From the NCBI GenBank assembly GCA_004102785.1, contig SCEJ01000009.1, forward strand, positions 1 through 64,000: 64,000 nt of DNA, written 5' to 3'. How positions within the stretch are numbered: position 1 is the stretch's first letter; each line of letters starts with the position of its first letter. This DNA is from Muribaculaceae bacterium Isolate-013 (NCI) (lineage in GTDB: Bacteria > Bacteroidota > Bacteroidia > Bacteroidales > Muribaculaceae). Positions 45,408-55,275 of the stretch are shown piece by piece. The notes beneath the pieces are model-generated. The model saw only the letters and a list, made by a program, of their open reading frames with translations, was not told the origin of the DNA and did not search any database. The position numbers and the translations under genes are program-made.

Positions 45408-45740
45408 ATGGCTGAATACCCGGTAAACAAGGGTATCGGCCGTCCGGTAGAGTTCAAGGGCTTGAAGGCTCAGTACCTCTTCATCTTCTGCGGAGGTCTG
45501 CTGGTTCTTTTCATCCTGTTCGTCATCCTCTACATGGTCGGCATCGACCAGTGGGTATGTATCGGCTTCGGCGCGGCATCGTCCTCCCTCCTTGTGTGGC
45601 AGACCTTCGCGCTGAACGCCCGGTACGGCGAACACGGGCTGATGAAACTGGGAGCGGCACGGAGCCATCCCCGATACCTTATCAACCGGCGGCGGATAAC
45701 CCGTCTGTTCAAACGACAACGAAAGGAAGAAACGACATGA
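45408..45740 (+). CDS. traF: TraF (DUF4133), VirB3-like
   Basis: A 110-residue membrane protein, DUF4133, with two adjacent hydrophobic segments (YLFIFCGGLLVLFILFVILY; WVCIGFGAASSSLLVW) and a basic tail. The position before the VirB4-like traG and its size fit VirB3-like proteins. It overlaps traG by 4 nt. Confidence 0.9.
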   Translation: MAEYPVNKGIGRPVEFKGLKAQYLFIFCGGLLVLFILFVILYMVGIDQWVCIGFGAASSSLLVWQTFALNARYGEHGLMKLGAARSHPRYLINRRRITRLFKRQRKEETT

Positions 45741-48124
45741 GGAATACATCGAAAATAACAACTCTGGAAAACAAGTTCCCCCTGCTTGCGGTGGAGCATG
45801 GTTGCATCATCTCAAAGGACGCCGACATCACGGTGGCTTTCGAGGTGGAGCTGCCGGAGCTTTACACCGTGACGGGCGCGGAGTACGAGGCTATCCACGG
45901 CTGCTGGTGCAAGGCGATCAAGGTGCTGCCGGACTACTCCGTCGTCCACAAACAGGACTGGTTCATCAAGGAACGCTACAAACCGGAGCTTCAAAAGGAC
46001 GACATGAGCTTTTTGAGCCGTTCCTTCGAGCGACACTTCAACGAGCGTCCGTACTTGAAGCACACCTGCTACCTCTACCTGACCAAGACGACAAAGGAGC
46101 GTAGCCGGATGCAGAGCAACTTCAGCACGCTGTGCCGGGGACATATCATCCCGAAGGAACTGGACAGGGAAACTGCCACCAAATTCATGGAAGCCTGCGA
46201 ACAATTCGAGCGCATCATGAACGACAGCGGGCTTGTCCGCCTGCGCCGCCTATCCACCGATGAGATTGTGGGTACTGATGGAAAGACGGGGCTGATAGAA
46301 CGCTACTTCTCGCTCATGCCGGAAGGTGACACCACCTTGCAGGACATCGAGCTTTCGGCAAGGGAGATGCGCATCGGCGACAACCGCCTGTGCCTGCACA
46401 CCCTCTCCGACGCGGAAGACCTGCCGGGCAAGGTGGCTACCGACACCCGTTACGAGAAACTCTCCACCGACCGGAGCGACTGCCGCCTCTCCTTCGCCTC
46501 CCCCGTGGGGCTGCTGCTCTCCTGCAACCATATCTACAACCAGTATGTGCTGATAGACAACAGCGAGGAAACCTTACAGAAGTTCGAGAAGTCCGCCCGA
46601 AATATGCAGTCGCTCTCACGGTATTCAAGGAGCAACAGCATCAACCGCGAGTGGATAGACCAGTACCTGAACGAAGCCCATTCCTACGGGCTGACCTCGG
46701 TACGGGCGCACTTCAACGTCATGGCATGGAGCGATGACGCGGAGGAGCTGAAACACATAAGGAACGACGTAGGCAGCCAGCTGGCAAGCATGGAGTGCGT
46801 GCCGCGCCACAACACCATCGACTGCCCGACACTCTACTGGGCGGCGATACCCGGCAACGCGGCTGACTTCCCGGCGGAAGAGAGTTTCCACACCTTCATC
46901 GAACAGGCGGTGTGCCTGTTCACGGAGGAAACCAACTACCGCTCTTCGCTATCGCCCTTCGGCATCAAGATGGTGGACAGGCTCACGGGGAAACCGCTGC
47001 ACCTCGACATCAGCGACCTGCCGATGAAGCGGGGCATCACCACCAACCGCAACAAATTCGTGCTGGGTCCTTCGGGCAGCGGCAAGTCGTTCTTCATGAA
47101 CCACCTCGTGCGCCAATATTACGAACAGGGTACGCACGTCGTGCTGGTGGACACGGGAAACTCCTATCAGGGCTTGTGCGGCATGATCCGGCGCAAGACA
47201 GGCGGAGCGGACGGCGTCTATTTCACCTACACGGAGGAAAAACCCATATCGTTCAACCCGTTCTACACCGACGATTACATCTTCGACGTGGAGAAGAAAG
47301 ACAGCATCAAGACCTTGCTGCTGACGCTCTGGAAGTCGGAGGACGACAAGGTGACGAAGACGGAGAGCGGTGAACTGGGCAGTGCCGTGAGTGCCTACAT
47401 CGAGCGTATCAAGGCTGACCGGAGCATCGTGCCGTCGTTCAACACCTTCTACGAGTATATGCGCGACGACTACCGCAAGGAGCTGGCTGAGCGTGACATC
47501 AAGGTGGAGAAGTCCGACTTTAACATCGACAACATGCTCACCACCATGCGGCAGTATTACCGGGGCGGACGTTACGACTTCCTGCTCAACTCCACGGAGA
47601 ACATAGACCTGCTGAACAAGCGGTTCATTGTCTTCGAGATTGACAGTATAAAGGAAAATCGTGAGCTTTTCCCGGTGGTGACGATCATCATCATGGAAGC
47701 CTTCATCAACAAGATGCGGCGTCTGAAAGGGGTGCGCAAACAACTGATAGTGGAAGAGGCTTGGAAGGCTCTATCTTCGGCAAACATGGCTGAATATCTG
47801 CGCTATATGTATAAGACCGTCAGAAAATATTACGGCGAGGCAATCGTGGTGACGCAGGAGGTGGACGACATCATTTCCTCTCCCGTGGTCAAGGAGAGCA
47901 TCATCAACAACTCCGACTGCAAGATACTTCTCGACCAGCGCAAGTATATGAACAAGTTTGACCAGATACAGGCGTTGCTCGGACTGACGGAAAAGGAGAA
48001 GGGGCAGATACTCTCCATCAACATGGCGAACAACCCTTCACGGCTCTACAAGGAGGTGTGGATAGGCTTGGGCGGCACGCAGTCGGCGGTATATGCCACG
48101 GAGGTCAGTGCTGAAGAGTATCTG
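45737..48124 (+). CDS. traG: TraG, VirB4-like transfer ATPase, 5' exon
   Basis: 796 codons of the conjugation ATPase. The start at 45737 (MRNTSKITTLENKF) is standard; the frame is open further upstream only within traF. Walker A is GPSGSGKSFFMNHL (about residue 444), Walker B IVEEAWKAL (about 674), with VVTQEVDDI downstream. After EEYL the frame enters intron 2 and stops after three more residues (VRP). Even unspliced, the product keeps both ATPase motifs and loses only 38 C-terminal residues. Confidence 0.92.
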
Positions 48125-50631
48125 GTGCGCCCGTAAAGGGAATTTGACGAATGTCGCTTTGGCAAGCGACTGGGCAAGTGTTTAAAATGCCCATTAACAA
48201 CCGCTAACCGGAGGGGAAAACCCCACAAGGGAACATAGCACGTTGGTAAAGCCATAAGTCAGCCAACTGTCAGGCTGCGACCGAATGGCAAGTTAAAATG
48301 ATAGATATGAGGATAAAGCCTGCATTGGTTGAACGATAGTCCGAGCAGTCGTATCCTTGGGCAATGACGGAAGACAGTTGAATAATTCTTCGGAATTATA
48401 CCGTTATGTTGCGGTACTACACTGATGACACGTAGCAGGAGTAGCATAAACTTACCGCAAGGCAACTACCATAAGTAGTAAAGGACGAAAGTCGTATCCG
48501 ACAATCTATCGAGCCAAATAGTCGTCAAATTTCTAAACGGGGATTGCCTAAACCGGAAAGCCAGTTGTAGGGCTATGGGGTCTGCCCCTGAATATCCGGC
48601 ATGGCAACGGAGCTTCCATAGTAGTCTGAGCAGGGTAACGCCCTGTACATGGCGAAGGGGAGCAGCTAATTAAGTTTAACAATTTAAAGGAAGATGTGAG
48701 AGACATGAGAAATCCAGAAAATGTGTTGAACAGTCTGAGTAAACACAGCGGTAACTTGAACTATAAGTTTGAGCGGCTGTATAGAGTGCTGTTTAACGAG
48801 GAAATGTTTTATGTAGCCTATCAGAATATTTACAGCAAGACAGGCAACATGACGGCAGGAGCCGATGGTAAAACCATTGACGGAATGAGTATTGACCGAG
48901 TTGAACAACTGATTGGCAGTCTTAAAAATGAGACTTATCAGCCTAATCCGTCCAAAAGGACGTACATACCTAAGAAAAACGGGAAAAAACGTCCGCTTGG
49001 CATACCCTCTTTTGATGATAAGCTGGTACAGGAAGTAGTCAGAATGATACTTGAAGCAATCTATGAAGGTAGTTTTGAACATACTTCACATGGGTTTCGT
49101 CCCAAACGAAGTTGTCATACTGCTCTTATAGATATACAAAAGACATTCACTGCCGTGAAATGGTTTATTGAAGGCGATATTAAAGGATTCTTCGACAATA
49201 TCAATCATGACGTACTGATTAATATTCTTCGGGAACGTATCGCCGACGAGAGATTTTTGCGGCTTATCAGAAAATTCCTGAATGCCGGATATGTGGAAGA
49301 CTGGGTATTTCATAGAACGTACAGTGGAACTCCGCAAGGCGGGATTATCAGCCCAATACTGGCTAACATCTACCTTGACAAGTTCGACAAGTACATCAAG
49401 GAATACATCAATCGGTTCAATAAAGGGGTAACAAGAAAAGGCGACGCTCGATACAAGCTCTACGAACAGCGAAGATACCGACTGGCAAAGAAACTAAAGA
49501 ATGAGAAAGATGTAAAGGTAAGGAAACAGATGACCGCCGAAATTAAGCGGCTACGAGAAGAACGGAACAACTATCCGGCACGTAATGAAATGGACAGCAG
49601 TATCAAACGGTTAAAATACGTGAGATACGCAGATGACTTTCTGATTGGAATTACCGGTAATCTTGAAGACTGCAAAACAGTAAAAGAGGATATTAAGAAT
49701 TATTTGAATGAAGCTCTTAAACTGGAACTGTCAGACGAAAAGACACTGATAACCAATGCGCAGAAACCAGCGAAATTTCTCGGATATGACGTATTTATAC
49801 GTAGGTGTAACGATTTACGTAAGGATAAGTACGGTAAAACGGTTCGTGCATTCGGACACAAGCCTGTATTGTACCTGAATTTTGAAACGATGCGGAAGAA
49901 ACTCTTTGATTATAAAGCCGCAAGAATCGCGGTCGTCAATGGCAAAGAGGTTTGGAAATCCATCGTCAGAACGTACATGCTGAACTTGGATGACTTGGAA
50001 ATAGTCAGTCAGTTCAATGCCGAAATCCGAGGGTTCTATAATTACTACTCAATAGCCAATAACAGCTATGTCATCAATTCTTTCTATCACATTATGTCAT
50101 ACAGCATGTATAAGGTATTTGCGAACAAATACAAATCATCTGTAAAGAAAATACTTCTGAAATATAAAAAGAACAAGGTTTTCCAAGTGGCATATGAAAA
50201 TAGCAAGGGTAAGACACTTTACCAATCATTTTATCATGATGGTTTCAAACGCAAAAAGGTTGCAGGGAATATTTACTGTGACACTATTCCACGGACAGTT
50301 TCCATAACAGGTGGACGTAACAGCCTTATGGAAAGGCTGAAGCTCCAAGTTTGCGAATTATGCGGTGCTACCGATAAACTCGAAATGCATCACGTTCGCA
50401 AACTTAAAGACCTGAAAGGTAAATCCGACTGGGAAAAGAAAATGATAGCTCGAAGACGAAAAACTTTGGCTGTCTGCTCAAAGTGTCATGCAAAAATAGA
50501 CCCCGACCGAAGAATCAGACTGAATTAATTAGTGGAGAGCCGGATACAGGGAGACTTGTAAGTCCGGTTCGGAGGCGAGTACTCGGAAACCTACCATAGA
50601 AATATGACAAGGCGCTGGGTGCTTAGCCTAC
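48125..50631 (+). mobile_element. Group II intron 2, inserted in traG
   Basis: 2,507 bp from GTGCGCC to CCTAC. About 570 nt of ribozyme precede the maturase; domain V is 50537-50570 (GAGCCGGATAC...AGTCCGGTTC). Removing it joins TraG EEYL to AYTTEETEKVEV and gives an 834-residue protein of the normal TraG length. Its ribozyme and maturase differ from introns 1 and 3, so it is a separate lineage. Confidence 0.92.
48696..50528 (+). CDS. Group II intron 2 maturase / reverse transcriptase
   Basis: A 610-residue intron-encoded protein with RT blocks (AGADGKTIDGMS, KKRPLGIPSFDDKLVQEV, GDIKGFFDNINHDV, GTPQGGIISPILANIYLDKF), catalytic RYADDFLIG (about residue 311), a charged insertion between blocks 4 and 5, domain X and a C-terminal HNH region (CELCGATDKLEMHHVRKL ... 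CSKCHAKI). The GTG at 48696 follows AAGGAAG; ATG 48705 is the alternative. Intact. Confidence 0.94.
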   Translation: MRDMRNPENVLNSLSKHSGNLNYKFERLYRVLFNEEMFYVAYQNIYSKTGNMTAGADGKTIDGMSIDRVEQLIGSLKNETYQPNPSKRTYIPKKNGKKRPLGIPSFDDKLVQEVVRMILEAIYEGSFEHTSHGFRPKRSCHTALIDIQKTFTAVKWFIEGDIKGFFDNINHDVLINILRERIADERFLRLIRKFLNAGYVEDWVFHRTYSGTPQGGIISPILANIYLDKFDKYIKEYINRFNKGVTRKGDARYKLYEQRRYRLAKKLKNEKDVKVRKQMTAEIKRLREERNNYPARNEMDSSIKRLKYVRYADDFLIGITGNLEDCKTVKEDIKNYLNEALKLELSDEKTLITNAQKPAKFLGYDVFIRRCNDLRKDKYGKTVRAFGHKPVLYLNFETMRKKLFDYKAARIAVVNGKEVWKSIVRTYMLNLDDLEIVSQFNAEIRGFYNYYSIANNSYVINSFYHIMSYSMYKVFANKYKSSVKKILLKYKKNKVFQVAYENSKGKTLYQSFYHDGFKRKKVAGNIYCDTIPRTVSITGGRNSLMERLKLQVCELCGATDKLEMHHVRKLKDLKGKSDWEKKMIARRRKTLAVCSKCHAKIDPDRRIRLN

Positions 50632-50748
50632 GCGTACACCACCGAGGAAACGGAGAAAGTGGAGGTTTACCGTCTGGCGGAAAAGTTAGGCGGCGACATC
50701 GAAGCCGCCATCCGTCAACTTGCCGAAAGGCGGAGAAACAAGGAATAA
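50632..50748 (+). CDS. traG: TraG, 3' exon
   Basis: The last 38 codons and stop of TraG (AYTTEETEKVEVYRLAEKLG, then IEAAIRQLAERRRNKE), in frame with exon 1 after precise removal of intron 2. traH begins 32 nt downstream. Confidence 0.85.
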   Translation, partial: AYTTEETEKVEVYRLAEKLGGDIEAAIRQLAERRRNKE

Positions 50749-50780
50749 GTGAAAATGAATTTATCAACTAAAAAAGAAAA

Positions 50781-51167
50781 ATGAGTATGAGTTTATCAAA
50801 AGTGAAAATGCTGCAAGTCAGCAAGTGTTTAATCGGATTGGCGGTCGTGATGCTGCAATCCTGTGACGTGGAGGAAAACCGCCGTGACCTGCTTTGCGGG
50901 AACTGGGAAAGTGTGGAGGGGAAGCCCGACGTGCTTATCTACAAGGAGGGCGAAGCCTACAAGGTGACGGTGTTCTGCCGGAGCGGTCTGCGCCGCAAGC
51001 TCAAACCGGAAACCTATCTCTTGCAGGAGGAGAACGGCAACCTTTTCATGAACACCGGCTTCCGCATCGACGTGTCCTACAACGAAGCCACGGACGTGCT
51101 GACCTTTTCGCCCAACGGGGATTATGTGCGGGTGAAGCCGCAGCCGGATAAACCGACAGAAGAATAA
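50781..51167 (+). CDS. traH: TraH (DUF3876) lipoprotein
   Basis: A 128-residue protein with a lipoprotein signal (LAVVMLQSC, lipid Cys about residue 29) and a DUF3876 lipocalin-like beta domain (GNWESVEGKPDVLIYKEG, YVRVKPQ). Between traG and traI, as in CTnDOT. An internal ATG at 50787 is an alternative start. Confidence 0.86.
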   Translation: MSMSLSKVKMLQVSKCLIGLAVVMLQSCDVEENRRDLLCGNWESVEGKPDVLIYKEGEAYKVTVFCRSGLRRKLKPETYLLQEENGNLFMNTGFRIDVSYNEATDVLTFSPNGDYVRVKPQPDKPTEE

Positions 51168-51190
51168 CAACCGCTAAAATCCAAAGTAAC

Positions 51191-51388
51191 ATGAGAACAA
51201 GAATAACAATGATTGTCTGCCTGTGCCTGCTTCTCGCGGGCACGGCAAGCGCACAGTGGGCGGTGATAGACCCGTCCAACATCGCGCAGAGCATCGTGAA
51301 CACCTCCAAGAACGTGGTGCATACCTCGACCACCGCCCAGAACATGGTGAAGAATTTTCAGGAAACCGTGAAAATCTACGAGCAGGGG
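51191..51388 (+). CDS. traI: TraI (DUF4141), 5' exon interrupted by group II intron 3
   Basis: The first 66 codons of TraI, an exported DUF4141 protein (signal MIVCLCLLLAGTASAQ) with a VirB5-like place in the operon. After KIYEQG the frame enters the intron and stops after VRHV. Joined to 53804 it reads EQG-KKYYDALKSVNN and gives a 209-residue protein of usual length. Confidence 0.9.
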
Positions 51389-53803
51389 GTGCGACACGTA
51401 TAGTTGCATAAATGATTGTTTAACAAGCGGCTAACCGTCGGGAACGGTAAGCCAAAGTTTAAACCCACTGTTCCGTCAGTGGTAGCCTACGGGCACGTGC
51501 ATCACGAGTAATTGTTTTGTACGAAGCTGCTCCGGACAAAGTAACCCACCCGAAAGGGGAAGCCGAAGCCGTAAGGTGGACGCAACGACCGCCAGCATCA
51601 GGAGGTTAGGGAGCGAGGCTGAGTGATATGGCTAACGAGAGTGAACTGTTTTTGACGCATCGTAAGGTATGAAACGAGCTAAAGATGCTATAAGGCTTGA
51701 ACCAAAATGGTAAGCAGCCGGATAACCCCGAACCTTGTGGGGCTACACGGACACTAGAGCTGCCGGTGTATAGACAGAGCCTAAGTCATTCGAAAGTCAT
51801 TTATGTAAAACGTGGTAAGCCCGTATTTCTCCTATCATTCGATAGGTAAGTGAGCCGCAAGGCAAGCCGAACGGGATGCGGGTATAGGATTGCGGAGAAA
51901 GCGAATGCCATTCTGTAATGGGATGGATAGAGGTTTAAACGTCACCTCACGGGAAACCGGGCAGACTTCCGCGTTAGGTAACTCTTTACAAGAAACTTGT
52001 TGAACTATAAAAAAGGAGGAAAGCAAATGAACGAGATTAGAACATCGTGTGCGCCTACTGACCAAACAATCAGCAATTGGGAAAGTATCGACTGGAACAA
52101 ATGCGAGTTAGAGGTTAGAAAGCTGCAAGCACGTATTGTAAAGGCTCAGAAGGAAGGTCGCTACGGCAAGGTGAAAGCCCTGCAATGGCTACTGACCCAC
52201 TCGTTCGCGGCTAAAGCATTAGCCGTAAAACGGGTGACTTCCAACAAAGGGAAGAACACATCGGGAGTAGATAAGGTTTTATGGTCTACTCCCATCGCTA
52301 AGGCGAACGCTATCACAGAGTTGAAAAGGCGGGACTACAATCCCATGCCTTTGAAACGGGTAAACATTCGTAAGAGTAACGGGAAATTGCGCCCGTTAGG
52401 AATACCTACAATGAAAGACAGAGCGATGCAGGCATTGTACCTTATGGCATTAGACCCCGTTGCCGAAACCACAGCGGACAACCATTCATACGGTTTCCGT
52501 AGGGAAAGATGCACGGGCGACGCCATACATCAGTGCTACATCAACCTGTCCAAAGAGTCATCCCCGCAGTGGATTTTAGAGGGCGACATCAAAGGATGCT
52601 TCGACCACATCAACCACGAATGGTTGCTGAACAATATCCCGATGGATAAAGTGATGCTCCGTAAGTGGCTGAAAAGCGGTTTTATTTTCAATAAACAGCT
52701 TTTCCCCACCGAGGAAGGTACTCCGCAGGGCGGTATTATCTCGCCGACGCTTGCGAATATGGCACTTGACGGTCTGCAAACAATGCTTGAAGCAAAGTTT
52801 CACAGGGTTGATTTGTACAGCCCTAAGAGATCATACTATCCGAAAGTGCATCTTATACGGTATGCCGATGATTTTATAATCACCAGTATAAGTAAGGAGA
52901 TGCTCGAACAGGAAATCATGCCGATGGTCAAAGAGTTTCTTCAGGCACGGGGGCTTACCCTATCAGAAGAAAAGACGAAGATTACTCACATCGACGAAGG
53001 TTTTGATTTTCTTGGATTCAACATTAGGAAGTATAAAGGCAAGTTTCTAATTACGCCGTCAAAGGAGAGCCAAAAGAAATTTCAGCGGAAGATTAACGAG
53101 ATTGTCAATTCTCACAAAACTATCCCGCAGGAATCGCTTATTAGGCTTCTTAATCCGGTCATTACCGGATGGGCGAATTATTACCAACACGTGGTATCGG
53201 GCAAAGTGTTCCAAAAAATGGACTTCCATATCTACCAGAAACTTTTGCAATGGTCGCTCCGACGACATCCAGCGAAAGGGAAATGGTGGGTAGCAGAGAG
53301 GTATTTCCATAAACACAGGGGCAGGTCTTGGGTTTTCGCCGCACCTTTCGACAAGGACGGTAGGCAAGAACTGTACCCGATTAAGTGGCTGACGGATACT
53401 AAAATTACCCGCTATGCAAAGCTTAAATGTGATGCAAACCCCTACGACCCAGATTGGACAGAGTATTTTGAAAAACGGGAAACCCGTCTGATGCTCCAGT
53501 CTGCAAAAGGTAGGAATACGATAGTCCGTATTTGGAAACGCCAACAGCGAAAATGTCCCTACTGTGGGGAACCCATTACCCGGAATACTCCTTGGCGGGT
53601 ATCCGAAAAAGTGGTTCACGGTAAAACCGAGCGAATGCTCGTGCATAGCTACTGCGGTAGAAATAATGTTCAACCTTTTAATAACGAAGAATATGAGCCG
53701 GTTTCATAACAGAAATTTTGAGTTGCTTGAGCCGTATGATGCGAAAGTATCATGTACGGTTCTTAGGGGGGAAAGGGGTAGCAATACCCCCGACCTACCC
53801 GAC
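51389..53803 (+). mobile_element. Group II intron 3, inserted in traI
   Basis: 2,415 bp from GTGCGAC to CCCGAC, with about 640 nt of ribozyme, a maturase in domain IV and domain V at 53729-53762 (GAGCCGTATGATG...TGTACGGTTC). Many ribozyme stretches match intron 1 (for example TAGCCTACGG, GAGTAATT.TTTTGTA, GTGAACTGT), so these two are relatives that target different exon sequences. The loop corresponding to EBS1 of intron 1 differs here (around 51731-51738), as expected for a new target. Confidence 0.93.
52027..53709 (+). CDS. Group II intron 3 maturase / reverse transcriptase
   Basis: A 560-residue intron-encoded protein closely related to that of intron 1 (shared TSGVDK, LRPLGIPTMKDRAMQALYL, GDIKGCFDHINHEW, GTPQGGIISPTLANMALDGL, RYADDFII), with domain X and a C-terminal HNH zinc region (CPYCGEP ... 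VHSYCGRN). The ATG at 52027 follows a strong AAGGAGGAAA ribosome-binding site; earlier in-frame starts are unlikely. Intact. Confidence 0.95.
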   Translation: MNEIRTSCAPTDQTISNWESIDWNKCELEVRKLQARIVKAQKEGRYGKVKALQWLLTHSFAAKALAVKRVTSNKGKNTSGVDKVLWSTPIAKANAITELKRRDYNPMPLKRVNIRKSNGKLRPLGIPTMKDRAMQALYLMALDPVAETTADNHSYGFRRERCTGDAIHQCYINLSKESSPQWILEGDIKGCFDHINHEWLLNNIPMDKVMLRKWLKSGFIFNKQLFPTEEGTPQGGIISPTLANMALDGLQTMLEAKFHRVDLYSPKRSYYPKVHLIRYADDFIITSISKEMLEQEIMPMVKEFLQARGLTLSEEKTKITHIDEGFDFLGFNIRKYKGKFLITPSKESQKKFQRKINEIVNSHKTIPQESLIRLLNPVITGWANYYQHVVSGKVFQKMDFHIYQKLLQWSLRRHPAKGKWWVAERYFHKHRGRSWVFAAPFDKDGRQELYPIKWLTDTKITRYAKLKCDANPYDPDWTEYFEKRETRLMLQSAKGRNTIVRIWKRQQRKCPYCGEPITRNTPWRVSEKVVHGKTERMLVHSYCGRNNVQPFNNEEYEPVS

Positions 53804-54235
53804 AAGAAGTATTATGACGCGCTGAAATCAGTGAACAACCTTGTCCGGGATGCCCGCAAGGTGCAGCAGACCATTCTGATGGTGGGCGACATCACCGACA
53901 TCTATGTGACCAACTTCCAACGGATGATGCGTGACGACAACTTCACCGTGGAGGAACTGGGAGCCATCGCCTTCGGGTACACGAAGCTGCTGGAAGAGAG
54001 CAACGATGTACTGACCGAACTGAAAAACGTGGTGAACATCACCACGCTCTCCATGACCGACAAGGAGCGCATGGACGTGGTGGAACGCTGCCATTCCAAG
54101 ATGAAGCGTTACCGCAACCTCGTGAGCTACTACACCAACAAGAACATATCGGTGTCCTACCTCCGCGCTAAAAAGAAGAACGACCTCGACCGCATCATGG
54201 GGCTGTACGGGAACAAGAACGAAAGATACTGGTAG
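53804..54235 (+). CDS. traI: TraI, 3' exon
   Basis: 143 codons and stop, the bulk of mature TraI (KKYYDALKSVNNLVRDARKV; helical, ending GLYGNKNERYW). Without splicing of intron 3 almost the whole mature protein is lost. traJ follows 3 nt later. Confidence 0.9.
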   Translation, partial: KKYYDALKSVNNLVRDARKVQQTILMVGDITDIYVTNFQRMMRDDNFTVEELGAIAFGYTKLLEESNDVLTELKNVVNITTLSMTDKERMDVVERCHSKMKRYRNLVSYYTNKNISVSYLRAKKKNDLDRIMGLYGNKNERYW

Positions 54236-54238
54236 CCT

Positions 54239-55243
54239 ATGGAGTTTGACAACCTTCACCAGATATTACGCTCGCTCTACGAGCAGATGATGCCGCTGTG
54301 CGAGGACATGGCGGGCGTGGCGAAAGGCATCGCCGGGCTGGGCGCGTTGTTCTACGTCGCCTACCGGGTATGGCAGTCGCTGGCGAGAGCCGAACCGATA
54401 GACGTGTTCCCGATGCTCCGCCCCTTCGCCATCGGTCTTTGCATCATGTTCTTCCCCACGGTTGTGCTGGGTACGATAAACAGCATTCTCTCGCCCGTCG
54501 TGCAAGGCACGGCGAAGATGCTGGAGGCGGAAACGCTCGACATGAACACCTACCGCCAGCAGAAGGACAAATTGGAATACGAGGCGATGATGCGCAACCC
54601 CGAAACCGCCTACCTCGTGTCCAACGAGGAGTTTGACAAGCAGCTGGAGGAACTCGGCTGGTCGCCCTCCGACATGGTGACGATGGCGGGGATGTATATT
54701 GACCGGGGGATGTACAACATGAAGAAGGGCATCCGCGACTTCTTCCGCGAGATACTGGAACTGCTGTTCCAAGCCGCAGCCCTCGTGATAGACACCGTCC
54801 GCACCTTCTTCCTCGTGGTGCTGGCGATACTCGGTCCGATAGCTTTCGCCATATCGGTGTGGGACGGCTTCCAAAGCACGCTCACGCAGTGGATATGCCG
54901 ATACATACAGGTCTATCTGTGGCTGCCGGTGTCGGACATGTTCAGCACCATACTGGCTAAAATACAGGTGCTGATGCTGCAAAGCGACATCGAGCGGATG
55001 CAGGCTGACCCGAACTTCTCGCTGGATTCGAGCGACGGGGTGTATATCGTATTCCTCTGCATCGGCATCATCGGCTACTTCACGATACCCACCGTTGCGG
55101 GCTGGATCATCCAAGCCGGAGGCATGGGCAGTTACAACCGCACCATGAACCAGATGGCGGGACGTGCCGGAGGCATGGCGGGCGGAGTCGCAGGAGCGAC
55201 CGCAGGAAATGCCGTCGGACGCATCGGCAAGCTGCTGAAATAA
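54239..55243 (+). CDS. traJ: TraJ, VirB6-like membrane protein
   Basis: A 334-residue polytopic inner-membrane protein. Hydrophobic segments lie near residues 25-45, 62-85, 175-215 and 265-290 (FAIGLCIMFFPTVVLG; FFLVVLAILGPIAFAISVWD; YIVFLCIGIIGYF). A Gly/Ala-rich tail follows. The topology and operon place fit VirB6-like channel proteins. Confidence 0.9.
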   Translation: MEFDNLHQILRSLYEQMMPLCEDMAGVAKGIAGLGALFYVAYRVWQSLARAEPIDVFPMLRPFAIGLCIMFFPTVVLGTINSILSPVVQGTAKMLEAETLDMNTYRQQKDKLEYEAMMRNPETAYLVSNEEFDKQLEELGWSPSDMVTMAGMYIDRGMYNMKKGIRDFFREILELLFQAAALVIDTVRTFFLVVLAILGPIAFAISVWDGFQSTLTQWICRYIQVYLWLPVSDMFSTILAKIQVLMLQSDIERMQADPNFSLDSSDGVYIVFLCIGIIGYFTIPTVAGWIIQAGGMGSYNRTMNQMAGRAGGMAGGVAGATAGNAVGRIGKLLK

Positions 55244-55275
55244 TCAATGTGAAATCATAAACGGAAAAAGAAAAA

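Noticed and set aside
43502-53709. Retrons or diversity-generating retroelements for the three reverse transcriptases
   Set aside because: Each has a maturase domain X, HNH region and a ribozyme with domain V around it, as group II introns do; no template/variable repeat pair or msr-msd was seen.
53564-54235. Separate 223-codon gene before traJ
   Set aside because: The first 80 codons cover the maturase end and intron domains V-VI; the rest is the traI 3' exon.
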